From the NCBI GenBank assembly GCA_903813345.2, contig CAIIXF020000012.1:29400684-29464683 (forward strand): DNA of 64,000 nt, in the 5' to 3' direction. This DNA comes from Owenia fusiformis. Lineage: Eukaryota > Annelida > Polychaeta > Sabellida > Oweniidae. The notes beneath the pieces were generated by a model. That model saw nothing but the letters and a program-made list of their open reading frames with translations, searched no databases and had not been told where the DNA came from. Position numbers and translations under genes: made by a program. Shown here piece by piece: positions 1-10,201 of the stretch (its first letter is position 1; every line of letters begins with the position of its first letter).

Positions 1-74
1 ATGTCTCATTTCCTTCCCCTGATTATGATAGTGTTCATTTTCAATATGAACATTATTTATGGATACCAACCTAA

Positions 75-640
75 GTGAAATTTTCTTTGCATCTTTGCAC
101 TCTTAAGTTCAACATCTTCGAGTACATACTCAAAATTACCATATTTGAGTACTTACTCAAATTCATCCTTGGGTACTTTCTCAAGTTCAACATCTTTGAG
201 TACCTACTCAAATTCACCATGTATGAGTGCTTACTCAAGTTCAACACAACATCTTAGGGGACTTACTCAAGTTTAACATATTTGGAAAAATAAAAAGTTC
301 AACAGCTTTATGTACTTACTCAAAATCAACATATTTGCATAATAACCTGAGTTCAACATCTTTGAGTACTTACTCAAGTTCAAAATCTTTGGTACTTACA
401 CAAATCAACAATTTTGGTGTTCTTACTCAAGTTCAACATCTTTCACACTTACTCAAAATCGACAACTTTCGTACTTATTCAAGTTCAACATCTTTCGCAC
501 TTACTCAAAATCAAAAACTTTCATACTTACTCAAGTTCAAAACATCTTTGAGCACCTATTCAAAATCAACAACTTTGGTACTTACTCAAGTTCAACATCT
601 TTCGCACTTACTCAAAATCAACAACTTTCATACTTACTCA
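75..640 (-). repeat. minisatellite made of copies of the SSRP1 exon 11 end and its splice donor
   Basis: About 20 diverged units of 24-27 bp. Read on the gene strand each resembles GTTGAACTTGAGTAAGTA, the last bases of exon 11 followed by its donor. More than half keep GTAAG. Two alternating unit types occur (GTTGAACTTGA and GTTGATTTTGA), so the higher-order period is about 50 bp. The array starts at the exon and runs into the intron. Confidence 0.9.
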
Positions 641-822
641 AGTTCAACATCACTACACTGGTCAATGTCAGGGTTGTAATCTGAGTCCTCAGATGACTCA
701 TCATCATCATCATCTTGGTCACGCTCTTTGGCCTCGGCTTTCATCCTCTCCATGTATGCGTCATGGTTGCCTTCATTGTCGCTGTCTGAGCCAAGGATGT
801 CATCATATGTGCCCGATTGTTG
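638..822 (-). CDS. SSRP1: SSRP1 exon 11 (acidic linker)
   Basis: Codes residues 435-495: [20 protein letters not shown], a run of five aspartates, then [11 protein letters not shown]. It matches the vertebrate linker segment DEDQHDAYLERMKEEG before the HMG box. CTCCAG acceptor. The donor GTAAGT is chosen as the first of many near-identical copies, so the true 3' end could lie at another repeat unit. Confidence 0.85.
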
Positions 823-3800
823 CTGGAGATAAGAGAGGTTAAGTTACATGTTTTGAAGGGAATATCTTTTCAATCAAAAATATAATTTTTACCCTCAACT
901 CATGCATAATTATTTTTGATACTTCATGGAATCTCTCGTAAATAAAGATTAGTTTTTTGTCATAACTAATGACCAGACTTACTTAATTATGTAACAAAAC
1001 TACTGAGAGTGAAAATATAAATAGTTACACCCAAATATGACGATTTCATTACGTTCAGTGGAATAATTAAGACTCACCGATTGTTTGTCAATGTTTTTAA
1101 CTCTCAGTTTCTTGGCAGTAACAAAGTCATACAATTTGCCATACTCATCCCTAGAAACAAAACAAAGTGAATGTTACAAAAAGCTGCTTTATGATACAGT
1201 AAAACCTGTGGAATCCGAACACCACGAAGACAAGCCAAAAGTGTTCAAATTGGCAGGTGTTCATATTTTGATATTTCTTAACATGGCAATCTATGGAAAA
1301 TTAAAACAAGACATTTCAAACATGCAAAATGACACAACCTGCCATTTGTTACAGATGCTGAACACCAACCACTAATTCCAAAACTGTCCACAAAAAAGTT
1401 GGAGACTATAATAATATGTCATCACATTTAGTGGCGAAAAAAAATTGAAAGAGTTGTTGGAGTAAACAGGCTTTTATGTATTGTATTAAATTTCAGTACC
1501 AACAATCTAATATGTTTAAAGTTGCATTCTCTTTTGAAAGTCTAATCTCATCCAATCAATTTATACAGTAATTCACTAAAGAAATTAATTGGGTAGTGAT
1601 GTATTTCAAAAGGACCTACACTTCCCAAAAAGATGTCAAAATAAAGTATTTTGGGGGGTAGAGTAGTTCTGCGCAGTTTGCTTTGAACTTATTCAGTATA
1701 ATTATTAGATTTATATTCTTACTTTTCAACTCCAACAAATGTATAAGCATTGCCAGCCTTAGTGTTGAACTATTACAGTTTTATATGCAGAACAATGCAA
1801 TTAAAAACCTACACTTAACAAAAATGTCTAGTTAAGGTTTTTTGGGGTAGTGTAGTTCTGAACTGTTTGCTTTTGAATTCATACAGTATTAGATTTACAT
1901 TCTTACTTTTCAACTCCAACAAATGTATATGACACATACTATGACGACTAGGGGTCACACGGTTAACCGTGGCTTGCGGTTACCGCGGTTCATACCTCCA
2001 CGACGGTTAGCTCGCACACAATCTTGAAAACCGCGGTTCTTGAAGAACCGTGACATTTTCAGTTTCACTTCAGAAAAATAAAAATGTAAACTCGGAATTA
2101 AACTCCATTTCAAGCTTTCGTGTAATACCAATTAACTAAACATCGTCTGGAATCGTTAATCATCATGCAATAATGCGAACCATACCTGATATTTACGACG
2201 ATCTTCTGATATAGACGGCAGATAACAAAAACAAAAGGAAAATGTTGATAAATTTCACCGGCATATTGACCCGGAAGTGACCTACGCTAAACATTTCGCG
2301 CAATCCTATTGGTTGATAGAACAGTATACTGTAAAAAGCCGAACGCCGAATGCATTGAATTTGCGAACGAGTCACGTTCTGTGTATTACGTTCGCCTTTG
2401 ATCCATGTTGAGTCCTGACAAAGTGTTGAACTTAAGTTATATTTCTAAAGAAAACATTTATTCAGTTTAGTGAAGTACTGTGCTAATTTTGCCAACAGTT
2501 GACAAGTTATTTTATGTGTTGAAAAAACTTGAACATCAAACAAGAAGATCAACACAGTGAACACACAGATATTTTGGGAGGGAGGGAGGGAAAAAAGACT
2601 GAACAAACAAACAAACATTGTGTGAAACTGGATACTTACAATACTGAATACAATAAAACACTGTGACACACTTAGTATGTTTTCTGATTTTCGGATCAAT
2701 TTCATATATTTTTGCTAATTTCACGAGGCCCGTGAGAACCGCAATCAGAACCGAACCGAACTGTGAAATACAATAACCGAACCGAACCGTGAAATCTCAA
2801 ACCGTGTGACCCCTAATGACGACACTGGTATATGTCTGCCTAAGGGGGGCCCCATACTTTCGGGACACCCTGTATATTCTTACTTTTCAACTCCAACAAA
2901 TGTATATGCAGTGCCAGCCTTAGTGTTGACCTCGAAGTCAAAGGAACGCGTACTTCCAGTGCTACGTGCAAAGTTGACGTTCGTAATTTCATCAAATCTG
3001 ATATGGATGGGAGGTTTGTGTACAAAGATGAAACCTCTCTCTAAAGGGAAGAGAATACCTAAAGATGCCTTGTAAGAACATCCAACGCAGCTGGCTCCAT
3101 GGTGACTGAAAATCAAGAACAAATCTTTAATTTAAACTTTGAGGTCTATAATCGAGTTCCAAGAGCAGGGACAAATATCATTTTTATGGAGAAGTTATTT
3201 CATATTTGACAGTATCTTAAACAACAACTATTCATTTGCTAAAATCATTTTAATATGCTTTAACAAAATAGATGAGTCTAATCCTTTATTAAATTATTTT
3301 TCATCAAAAAGCACATATTTAGTTGTCACTCATAGGACCTAAATTAATCAATCATTCATTTATATCACTTTCAAATAATAAATGATATCTAATCTATTCT
3401 AAAATCCCTATACTAAAAAGACACACTACCACACGGAATCAGTGGTTGTTCCGCTGTCCTACAGGGGCAGTAATTCATTCAGAAGATTAAAACTTATACA
3501 GCTATATGTTGGCTTTCCTTATTGCAGGTTGTAGAACAGCCAGATTTTATTTAAAATCACAACAATATTGGGTTGTGTGTTGTGTGTATATTAACAATAC
3601 ACTCATTACTCACCTGCTGAAACTGCCAGGGACGGTAATTTTCCTGTTCACGAGTGCCTTCATCACACGACTTACAATCTCATACTCTGGACCTGTCATT
3701 TCTTTCTGCAGCTTTCCTTCATACTTCTCATTTAATTCTTCCCTATAATTTACAATTTGATCAGTTGATGTTGGTTTATAACAGCCGGAGAGCAACTAAA

Positions 3801-6800
3801 ATTGAGCGACACTATACTACATCCAATTTTTGACTTCTGATTTTTAACTCACTTCTTTTCTTGACAGTCTTTTGCTCAATATTTTACATTTGAAACTACC
3901 AGAGTTTACTACTTCTGTACACTCCAACCATGAAAAATGATTTTACGATATATATATGGCAGAAAACCAATCAGAGAGAATTTAACACAGTTCTGGTCAC
4001 ATATTTGTATATCAAGATCCAACTTTGAGATTTTACAGGCTTGGACTAAGTACCGCTTCAACCCCTCCCCAACTTAAATAAGATGGTCTTGTAACCAGTG
4101 GGCACCGCTTACTAATATGAATTACTCATGCTAGATTCGTATCAACTATTTACACATTATTTACATTATTATTTACATTATTATTTACATTATTATTTAC
4201 ACCTTTATTGTTACTAGTACAGCATATTGCTATTTGCGTAAACAAAAGTAGCCAGTGTATAAGTGACCTTTCCAGGGGGGTGTCCACTTGTAGCTAGACG
4301 AACAAGTTTTACAATAGTAATAGTACAATGTTCTTACTCGCTGAGTGTGAGTTCGAGTGTACACTCATCTTCCTTGCTGAACAACAGGATCAGGAATGGG
4401 TATCTTGTCTGGCCTTGTTTTATGGGAGGATCCAAACTGACCTAAAACATTTTTATAATCACAAACAGTAATATAAAATATTGGGGACATTTCTTGGAAC
4501 TTCAAGATATGATCTTTCTTATTTATTTTTCATTTCACCTTCAATTTCTGATACACTATTCTAAGACATAATTTGACAATCTATACTCAAGCCCGTTTAC
4601 TTTGAGCATGTATTTCATATATGCAATGTTGATGTGGAAAAGTCAGCTGGTCATGTATCCTAGTGGTAGAGCACTCACCAAAAAATTGAGGGGTCGTAGG
4701 TTTGATTCAAACTGTCATGGAACGACTTTTTCACATCAGCCCTTAGTACAGAATTTCATTCTTTGTTTTTATTATTTACAAACAAAAATTCTAACACTTT
4801 TAGCATGGGTTCAAGAAATTTGAGTCACCACAAATAGCTTAACCCAAACGGCCATGACTCACCACAAAGAACATCTGCCTGTTGTCTTTATGAGGAAGCA
4901 GGAACAACCGCAGAACTGTCGTGTATGGAATCTTGTAATCAAATGTTTTACCGTGAAGTTGTAAGAATGTTGGGTATATTTTAATATCGTAGCGACCCCT
5001 GAAAATAGATAAATACAATTTATCAATAATTTCAAAATTATTAAAAAATGCTGTTCTTGTCAGGTTTAGTACAAATTCTCCTGAAGACTGAACAATTCTG
5101 AACTATTCTGATGCACTGTTAATATCTGTTGTAGCACTTGAATTGTAGTATATATGTACGCACCTTGGTGTAAGACATTGTACTTCAGCAAAGGTAGCTA
5201 TTGATTCACCAATGGCCTGTATGATGTCAGCCTTGGCCAATATGTTACTGTGGAACTCCTAAAATATATGAGATATGAAGTAATGTGAAACAGTACACCT
5301 TTGCTTCTAGAATCAAGTGTTTACTGAAATCAAGTGTTCACTGAAGTTAAGAGCTTACTGAAATTGATAGCTTACTGAAATGAAGTGTTTCCTGAAATGA
5401 AGTGTTTACTGAAATTGAGTGTTTACAGAAATAAGTGTTCACTGAAATCAAGTGTTCACTAGATTTAAGAGCTTACTGAAAGTAAGTGTTAACTGAAGTT
5501 GAGTGTTTACAGAAATAACTGTTCACTGAAATCATGTGTTCACTGAAGTTAAGAGCCAACTTAAAGCAAGTGTTTACTGAAATCAAGTGTTTTCTGAAAT
5601 AGATACCTCAACTGCTGGTATTTCATTGTCATCTCCCTTCTCCCCTGGAACGTGAAATCTCAGCTCCATCAATGAAACTGCTGCATCGTCATTTTGGTGA
5701 AACTCTAACGTTACTTCATTCTTATTGGCTGTTGTGTGAGAAACGTTTGAGAGTGGGATTTCAAAACCTGTTTTTCCGCCTATTTCAAATTCAAGGGAGC
5801 CAGCTGGAATTAAAATGAAAAATCACATGAAACACTGATAAATGAAGAGAAAATTTTTAATTTTCCTGATATTTTAATTGTTTTAGATATCTCGGAATTT
5901 TTTGTTTGTTTTGCATATATCAGCTATTTCTGCGTAAAAATGAACATAATGTATACATGCTTTGGAGGGTTGTATATACATCAGGGGTTTCACTAGAATT
6001 TCTCACAACAGGCTAAACAAATGAAAACAACAGGCAAAATTAATAAAAATCATAAAGGACGATTCTCGGTTTGGAGAACAGTCTCCTGGGCTTATAATTT
6101 TTTTCATGAAAAATATAGAAATATTACCCAAATTAAACTATGAATTTTCAAAAGAGGACATTTAAATCTACAAGATGTAAAAATAACAAATTGGTCTGAA
6201 GCAGGGATAACGCTCAATTAGACCGATTCAATAAAATACAAGTCTCGATTTTGGGGAAAGAAGTTCATCAGTGTACTGCGCTAATATATTTTTGCGAAAA
6301 ATCTAGAAATATTACCCAAATTAAATTATGACTATTCAAAAGAGGACATTCAAATCTATATTATGTAAAAAAATCAAATTTGTCCGAAGCAGGGATAATG
6401 CTCATTTAGATTGATGAACTTCGTTCTCCAAACCGAGAATCGTCCTTTAACATGGAAAAGTTGAAAAGTCCCTAAAAACAACAGGCAATTTTGTGAAAAC
6501 AACGGGTGAAAATTACCTGTTGCCTGCTGCTAATGAAACCCCTGTACATGTACATGTAATTTTGGCTTAATAATTTACCATAGGCATTATAAAAGGATCT
6601 TTTAAACTTACCATCAAATTTTGATTTTCCCCAGTTCCATCCCCTAAGGGAAAGGTCCTGTTTTTCGAGATCTGTTTTGTAAAAGTTTTTCACGAATGAT
6701 GAAAGTTTGTCAAATTCCTGGAACATACAACATTTTACATAATGTATTAGTGATCTTTATACACACACGTGAACATGTAGTTGCAATTACCATTTTAAGG

Positions 6801-9583
6801 AAGAGATTTCTGTTATTATCCATGTTATGGATATCAATGATTTTCATTACTGATTTTTTCAAAAACAAGATGAATGAAAAAGGTGAAAATACCTTTTTAA
6901 TATAAACTTATAGTATAAACTTATAGAGGCGTAACTTGCAAAATGTCACCACCTATCAATTGTTACAAACACTGAATGCCAACCACAAACACCGTCCACA
7001 GAAAGTTGGAGACTATAACATATGCCACTACTTGCGACGTTTTGGTGACATAATAATGTTAAACTCTTTAATTACCCCTTCTTTGAATCCATCATATCTG
7101 TGAATTGTGTTGTTATTTAACTTTATTTTTAAACAATGTCCTTTTGCTCTCATGAGCCACTGAGTGGTTTCTATATCATCTGCGTTAAAATGGTCCACTT
7201 TCCCCGTCTTCATATTCTTAAATATAACATCATGACTCTGAAGCTTTAGTCTGCCAGGGTGCTGTAAGTATAAACAGAAAGTGACTGATTATACATACAC
7301 TGATTTAATGATACTATATTTATAATTTTATGAGAGAGCAGAGACAATCAAAAGACATATATTAAATAATGGAATACAAAATTTGCACAACAAGTGAGAA
7401 CTTAAACACATGAGAGAGCACAAAGTGAATTTACAGTACAAGAGACGAACTGCCGAGGAAACAGCGGCTCATGCAACACAATATCCTTTTACGCTCTTGG
7501 TTATATTGTCAAACTCAGCGAAACACAAAAGTAGAAACATTATTCTCAGGAAAGAAAATAATTACTTGTTAGAAATTAGAATTTCTGTTTCCCGTCATGT
7601 AGTGTGTTCTAAAAATGTGTGTTCTAACCTCTAGAGGGTAAGAAAGACTCCTTATCTTCAGGAAAATCTTATTTTTCAAGTTCTACCAACGCAGTCTAGT
7701 GGTTAGCGAGCACGACTCCCGAACACACTCGGTCCCGAGTTCGAATCCCGGACCTACTTTTTTCTTTTGGGGGGGGGGGGGGGGGCATAGTGCTTCTTTT
7801 GCAGTATGGAATCGTACAGGCATTAACTTGTAGTGAGCCATAATTTATTTCGACAAAAATTGATTCAACTTCCATCAAAATTGTCCTACAAGCTTCAATT
7901 AAAAAACATTTTAAAGCTCTTTTCTTGTTCTATCTAATGGGTCGATATATACAGTTAGGGGAGGGGATGCTTTCGCCCCCGTCGACCTCTACCCTTACTA
8001 CACCATGGCACAGGAGAAATATCTCATTTTGAATATATCACTGTTTACTTTGCGTTTGGTAGCTCTCTCATGCGAGATGGAATCGTGGCCATTAACTAAG
8101 GGAGCCAAATGCAACTTTCATCAAAAATTGTGCTATAAGGTATGAGTACCGTAATCCAACACCAAATTCGAAAATTCATAACAATACTTTGCACATATGG
8201 CGTTCGTGACCAACTATGAAACGCTTACCCCCCATAGTGTTATATATCAAAATGCACCTGTCCATATAGGGGTTCGATTGACCTACATCAAATTATAGGG
8301 AGTCAGGTTAGTTTTTGAGAAATCAGCGTCCGTTTATTGTAACTCGCGTTTGCTACCACTTCCTCAATTCTGATATGACGGGCAAACGCGTAGTAAACAT
8401 GCTCACGTTCGGAACTATTTTGACCTACATCGCTATTTTCGTAATTCAAATGAAAGTTGAACTGATTTATTTTGATACCAAATAGTGGCATACTAGGTAC
8501 CCTAGAAGCCAACTATGGGTTATTTAGAACGATACCACAGGTTTTTAAATGGACTATATAGGGGTCATACCTTTTTGGGGATGGATATGGAACCTCATAC
8601 CATACGATAAGCTTCAAATAAAAAATATTCTAGCTATTTTCTTCTATCTAATGGGTAGCAAACGCCCCTTTCTACGCCTGATCGGCTCAGGAGAAATATC
8701 CTGTCTGTTTAGAATACTGTATAAGTGGTATTTAATCCGAGTGGTTAATTTTCCGAATGGTCAAATTTCATCATTTTCCTAATTTTAATTTTCCTAATGA
8801 CAAGAAACCTCCCATTGGATAACATTATAAAGACAATATTTCCGACATTTAATTTTCCGAACTTGGCAAAAATTAGGAAACAGGCAAATTAAATGATTAG
8901 GCAAAATTACCACTTATACAGTATATATAGCCGTTTACTCTGCATTAATAGCTCTCTAACGTCTTACTTGTTCATGTTTTTATTGGGTTTTCAACATTTA
9001 CTAGATTACCATTCCCTGTTCCCGGGCTACCATTTTTTGATTGGGTTTGGTAATCCCCGGGTAACCGGGGCTAATGCCCTCCCCTGGTTTTGCACTTGTT
9101 CCCAAAATATCCGTATGATATCTGAAATATCCCCCCGCGCAGTGCGCATGCGCCAGAAAATTCGAAAATCAATATTTGTCGGTCCTCTAGCGTGTAAACA
9201 CAGCATATCTCCCGTACCGACAATTTATTTGTCGGTCCTCTAGCGTGCCACCACATCAGAGTCTAGAGTACCGACAATTGTCGGTACTCTAGCCTTTACG
9301 AAATATAAAATGTATGATATTCAGTGTTCATTTAGAACTTTAATTCTCTGTACTACGATGAGAGTACGATGAATAATTTTGATTCGAGATGTGTCTGTTC
9401 TTGTCAACAACACAAACATATCTGAAAATCAGGTTGAGCATGATCTCAAAAATCATGAAAAAATAGAAAAATTCCGCGAAAATTTGAAGTGACAAAAATT
9501 GACTTACCATTGCACCTCTAACTTCTTGAACAACATTAGAGAATTCCAAGAAGTCGCCCATTGTGATATCGGTTAGATATTGT
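638..9583 (-). CDS. SSRP1: FACT complex subunit SSRP1 (partial, exons 1-11; 3' end beyond the left edge)
   Basis: SSRP1 pairs with SPT16 in FACT, the nuclear histone chaperone that opens and rebuilds nucleosomes during transcription and replication. Eleven exons join with consistent phases into about 496 residues: the N-terminal SPT16-binding domain (about 1-180), the tandem PH-like middle domain (about 190-430) that contacts histones, and the start of the acidic linker. Runs essentially the same as vertebrate SSRP1 include [36 protein letters not shown] and HVHKPP-type residues before IRFDEI. Vertebrate SSRP1 is about 710 residues with its HMG box near 550-615, so the HMG box should lie left of base 1. 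The start is the only methionine fitting the family N-terminus ([10 protein letters not shown] against MAETLEFNDV). An acceptor just upstream of it implies a 5' UTR intron. Identity is seen directly from the translation; function is family knowledge. Confidence 0.97.
1078..1150 (-). CDS. SSRP1: SSRP1 exon 10
   Basis: Codes residues 410-434, [19 protein letters not shown], matching vertebrate EEYGKLFDFVNAKKLNIKN. Starts at CTAG and ends at a GTGAGT donor; phase 2 to 0. Confidence 0.95.
1195..1420. mobile_element. pogo/Tigger-type MITE fragment joined to a second dispersed repeat
   Basis: Begins TACAGTAAAACCTGTGGAAT with the GAACACC and AAGTGTTC motifs of the family seen many times in this window. 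The expected right end is replaced near 1319 by another dispersed repeat (CACAACCTGCCATTTGTTAC ... AGTTGGAGACTATAA) that recurs at about 6930, 61070 and 62966. Confidence 0.6.
1595..1948 (-). repeat. two partial copies of the SSRP1 exon 9 end plus donor inside the intron
   Basis: Two segments of about 170-190 bp share a GT-rich stretch and then TTACTTTTCAACTCCAACAA. That is the reverse complement of the exon 9 end and donor. The copy near 1719-1772 keeps about 50 exon bases (codons for [13 protein letters not shown]) with the donor; the one near 1908-1934 keeps about 25. The third member is exon 9 itself, separated by the hAT insertion. Confidence 0.85.
1949..2815. mobile_element. non-autonomous hAT-type DNA transposon, 867 bp, with exact 8-bp target duplication
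   Basis: The ends are TAGGGGTCACACGGTT and its inverse AACCGTGTGACCCCTA. The flanking direct repeat ATGACGAC is exact on both sides (1941-1948 and 2816-2823). Inner end regions carry repeated ACCGCGG/GAACCG motifs. No transposase frame is visible. An intact target duplication suggests a fairly young insertion within SSRP1 intron 9. Confidence 0.93.
2884..3105 (-). CDS. SSRP1: SSRP1 exon 9
   Basis: Codes residues 336-409 plus two bases: [38 protein letters not shown] and STRSFDFEV, the second PH-like module of the histone-binding middle domain. TTTCAG acceptor, donor GTAAGA. The last 50 or so bases and the donor are repeated twice in the following intron. Confidence 0.97.
3614..3742 (-). CDS. 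SSRP1: SSRP1 exon 8
   Basis: Codes residues 293-335 plus two bases: [18 protein letters not shown] and [17 protein letters not shown], the latter identical to vertebrate SSRP1 over 17 residues. TTATAG acceptor, GTGAGT donor, phase 2 to 2. Confidence 0.97.
4140..4202. repeat. short tandem repeat, unit ATTATTTAC
   Basis: Four to five copies of a 12-nt unit containing TTATTTACA in SSRP1 intron 7. Simple low-complexity array with no further signal. Confidence 0.85.
4338..4441 (-). CDS. SSRP1: SSRP1 exon 7
   Basis: Codes residues 259-292 plus two bases: [20 protein letters not shown] then FSKEDE. Matches vertebrate [26 protein letters not shown] acceptor, GTAAGA donor, phase 0 to 2. Confidence 0.96.
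4645..4730 (+). mobile_element. tRNA-derived SINE head (pseudo-tRNA)
   Basis: An A-box-like TATCCTAGTGGTAGAGCA is followed about 26 bases later by a B-box-like GGTTTGATTCA, the RNA polymerase III promoter layout of a tRNA. The anticodon arm has a 4-bp stem and an oversized A-rich loop, so it is not a working tRNA. It lies in SSRP1 intron 6, on the opposite strand. Confidence 0.6.
4863..4998 (-). CDS. SSRP1: SSRP1 exon 6
   Basis: Codes residues 213-258: [19 protein letters not shown] then the invariant [18 protein letters not shown]. This is the first PH-like module of the middle domain. TTTCAG acceptor, GTGAGT donor, phase 2 to 0. Confidence 0.97.
5164..5258 (-). CDS. SSRP1: SSRP1 exon 5
   Basis: Codes residues 182-212 plus two bases: [18 protein letters not shown] and VQCLTPR, matching the vertebrate segment NVLSKADVIQATGDAI to ELQCLTPRG. 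TTTTAG acceptor, GTGCGT donor, phase 0 to 2. Confidence 0.95.
5290..5602. repeat. minisatellite filling SSRP1 intron 4
   Basis: About 14 units of roughly 21 bp of the form TTTACTGAAATCAAGTG. On the gene strand each unit contains ATTTCAG, an acceptor-like string. It starts within about 5 bases of the exon 4 donor and stops about 35 bases before the exon 5 acceptor. Confidence 0.85.
5607..5803 (-). CDS. SSRP1: SSRP1 exon 4
   Basis: Codes residues 116-181 with [29 protein letters not shown] and RFHVP, near-identical to vertebrate SSRP1. Phase 1 to 0. The donor is GTATCT, and a tandem repeat starts within a few bases of it. Confidence 0.95.
5992..6544. mobile_element. MITE with CAGGGGTTTCA ends, split by a second element
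   Basis: Left end CAGGGGTTTCACTAG and right end CTAATGAAACCCCTG form an inverted repeat. TACAT is present directly outside both ends, giving a likely 5-bp target duplication. Other copies at about 18402-18558 and 34345-34509 are only about 160 bp, because they lack the inner insertion. Confidence 0.8.
6054..6448. mobile_element. nested 395-bp element with 26-bp perfect inverted ends
   Basis: The ends are perfect inverse copies over 26 bases, beginning AAAGGACGATTCTCGG. The interior consists of two direct copies of a roughly 125-bp block (TAGAAATATTACCCAAATTA ... AGCAGGGATAA). It interrupts the surrounding CAGGGG MITE, so it is the younger of the two. No coding potential. Confidence 0.85.
6612..6717 (-). 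CDS. SSRP1: SSRP1 exon 3
   Basis: Codes residues 81-115 plus one base, including [11 protein letters not shown] and [12 protein letters not shown] (vertebrate VKGWNWGTVKFG). CCAG acceptor, GTAAGT donor, phase 0 to 1. Confidence 0.95.
6930..7031. repeat. dispersed repeat (GTCACCACCT ... AGTTGGAGACTATAA)
   Basis: Shares long blocks with segments near 1319-1420 and, inverted, with 61070-61235 and 62966-63085. No clear ends. It sits between SSRP1 exons 2 and 3. Confidence 0.6.
7076..7261 (-). CDS. SSRP1: SSRP1 exon 2
   Basis: Codes residues 19-80, with [18 protein letters not shown] and HRYDGFKEG matching the vertebrate GRLRLSRQGIIFKNSKTGKVD and YKYDGFRE segments. Flanked by a TTACAG acceptor and a GTAATT donor; phase 0 at both ends. 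Part of the N-terminal PH-like fold. Confidence 0.95.
7686..7760 (+). mobile_element. tRNA-derived SINE head followed by a poly-G tract
   Basis: GTCTAGTGGTTAGCGAGCA (A box, as in tRNA-Glu/Asp) and GAGTTCGAATCCC (B box) are correctly spaced. The acceptor ends do not pair and the anticodon arm is poor, so it is a pseudo-tRNA. It is followed at about 7769-7785 by a long run of G. The following 100 bases do not look like a known tail. Confidence 0.6.
8717..8921. mobile_element. Tc1/mariner-like MITE, 205 bp, with TA flanks
   Basis: Terminal inverted repeats CTGTATAAGTGGTA and TACCACTTATACAG are perfect and flanked by TA on both sides. The AT-rich interior has repeated TTTTCCTAAT and ATTAGGAAA strings that pair with each other, so most of the element can fold back. 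Confidence 0.8.
9263..9292. repeat. perfect 30-bp palindrome
   Basis: CTAGAGTACCGACAA is followed by its exact reverse complement with no spacer. Two direct copies of TGTCGGTCCTCTAGCGTG lie just left of it (about 9177 and 9231) and share the TGTCGGT...CTCTAG core. It lies in SSRP1 intron 1. Confidence 0.9.
9508..9583 (-). CDS. SSRP1: SSRP1 exon 1 (start-codon exon)
   Basis: The ATG is at 9559-9561 and codes residues 1-18 ([18 protein letters not shown]), followed by a GTAAGT donor, phase 0. On the minus strand CTCTTATTTTAG directly precedes 9583, so the start codon is probably preceded by a spliced 5' UTR exon further right. I could not place that exon. Confidence 0.9.
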
Positions 9584-10100
9584 CTAAAATAAGAGGTGTT
9601 TTAGCTTATATCAGCAATTATTCGCAAAATTCATGTTCTTTCTTTTTTCCGTATGAGAATACATGCACTTTATGTGGCTCGTTTGTTTTATTTCGCTCGA
9701 TTACGAAAAGACCCAAAAGGAAGTATTCACATAAATTGTTGTCTTATTTCCTCAGAGTATGATCATAAGAAAGAGATTTAATTGAATCTGATTAATTTTT
9801 CTCGAAATAAAGTTGTACTCTTGTAATTTTCACAAATTGGTGGTAAATGATTATCTTCAAATACTTTCTATCCACAGATTCGACCTTGAGATTTTTCTGG
9901 CGGGAGACCTCAACTAAATCACTCATTTACCGGTGTTATACTCAAACAAAGCCCTAAAATTGATATCCGATGTCTATAATATAATTCTTATATATCCTAT
10001 ACCTCTAAAGTAAGGATATGATTGTTATGAAATCGAAAGATTCCTCTCGAGAAAATAAAAATGATTCTGATTACTGTCAATAGGTGTCGTTGCCATTCAA
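9584..10100. promoter_or_regulatory. presumed shared divergent promoter region of SSRP1 and the large plus-strand gene
   Basis: This is the gap between the SSRP1 start exon (minus) and the first supported exon of the plus-strand gene. It must also hold the undetected SSRP1 5' UTR exon. TCTGGCGGGAGA at about 9896-9907 resembles an E2F site (GGCGGGAA), which would suit an S-phase gene; this is a single weak match. No TATA box or CpG island stands out. Confidence 0.35.
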
Positions 10101-10201
10101 TGTTGACATGACAGTCTTTTTGTTGGAGTTTGCTTTGTGAGAAACTCGACAGGAAACACCTTGAATCGCCGTCCATTTGGAGTTAACCGATCATCAATAA
10201 G
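10101..10201 (+). CDS. putative 5' UTR exon 1 of the large gene (non-coding; start approximate)
   Basis: The stretch is fairly GC-rich for the region and ends CATCAATAAG before GTAAGTC, a consensus donor. It has no ATG in frame with the later exons, so it would be untranslated. The 5' limit is not visible, and the link to exon 2 across 17 kb is inferred from strand and order only. Confidence 0.4.

Noticed and set aside
227-679. 150-codon plus-strand frame
   Set aside because: It consists of the minisatellite unit read in one frame (STYSSSTSL), opposite to SSRP1.
7686-7760. Functional tRNA gene
   Set aside because: A and B boxes are present but the acceptor and anticodon stems do not pair; a SINE head is more likely. 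The same holds at 4645-4730.
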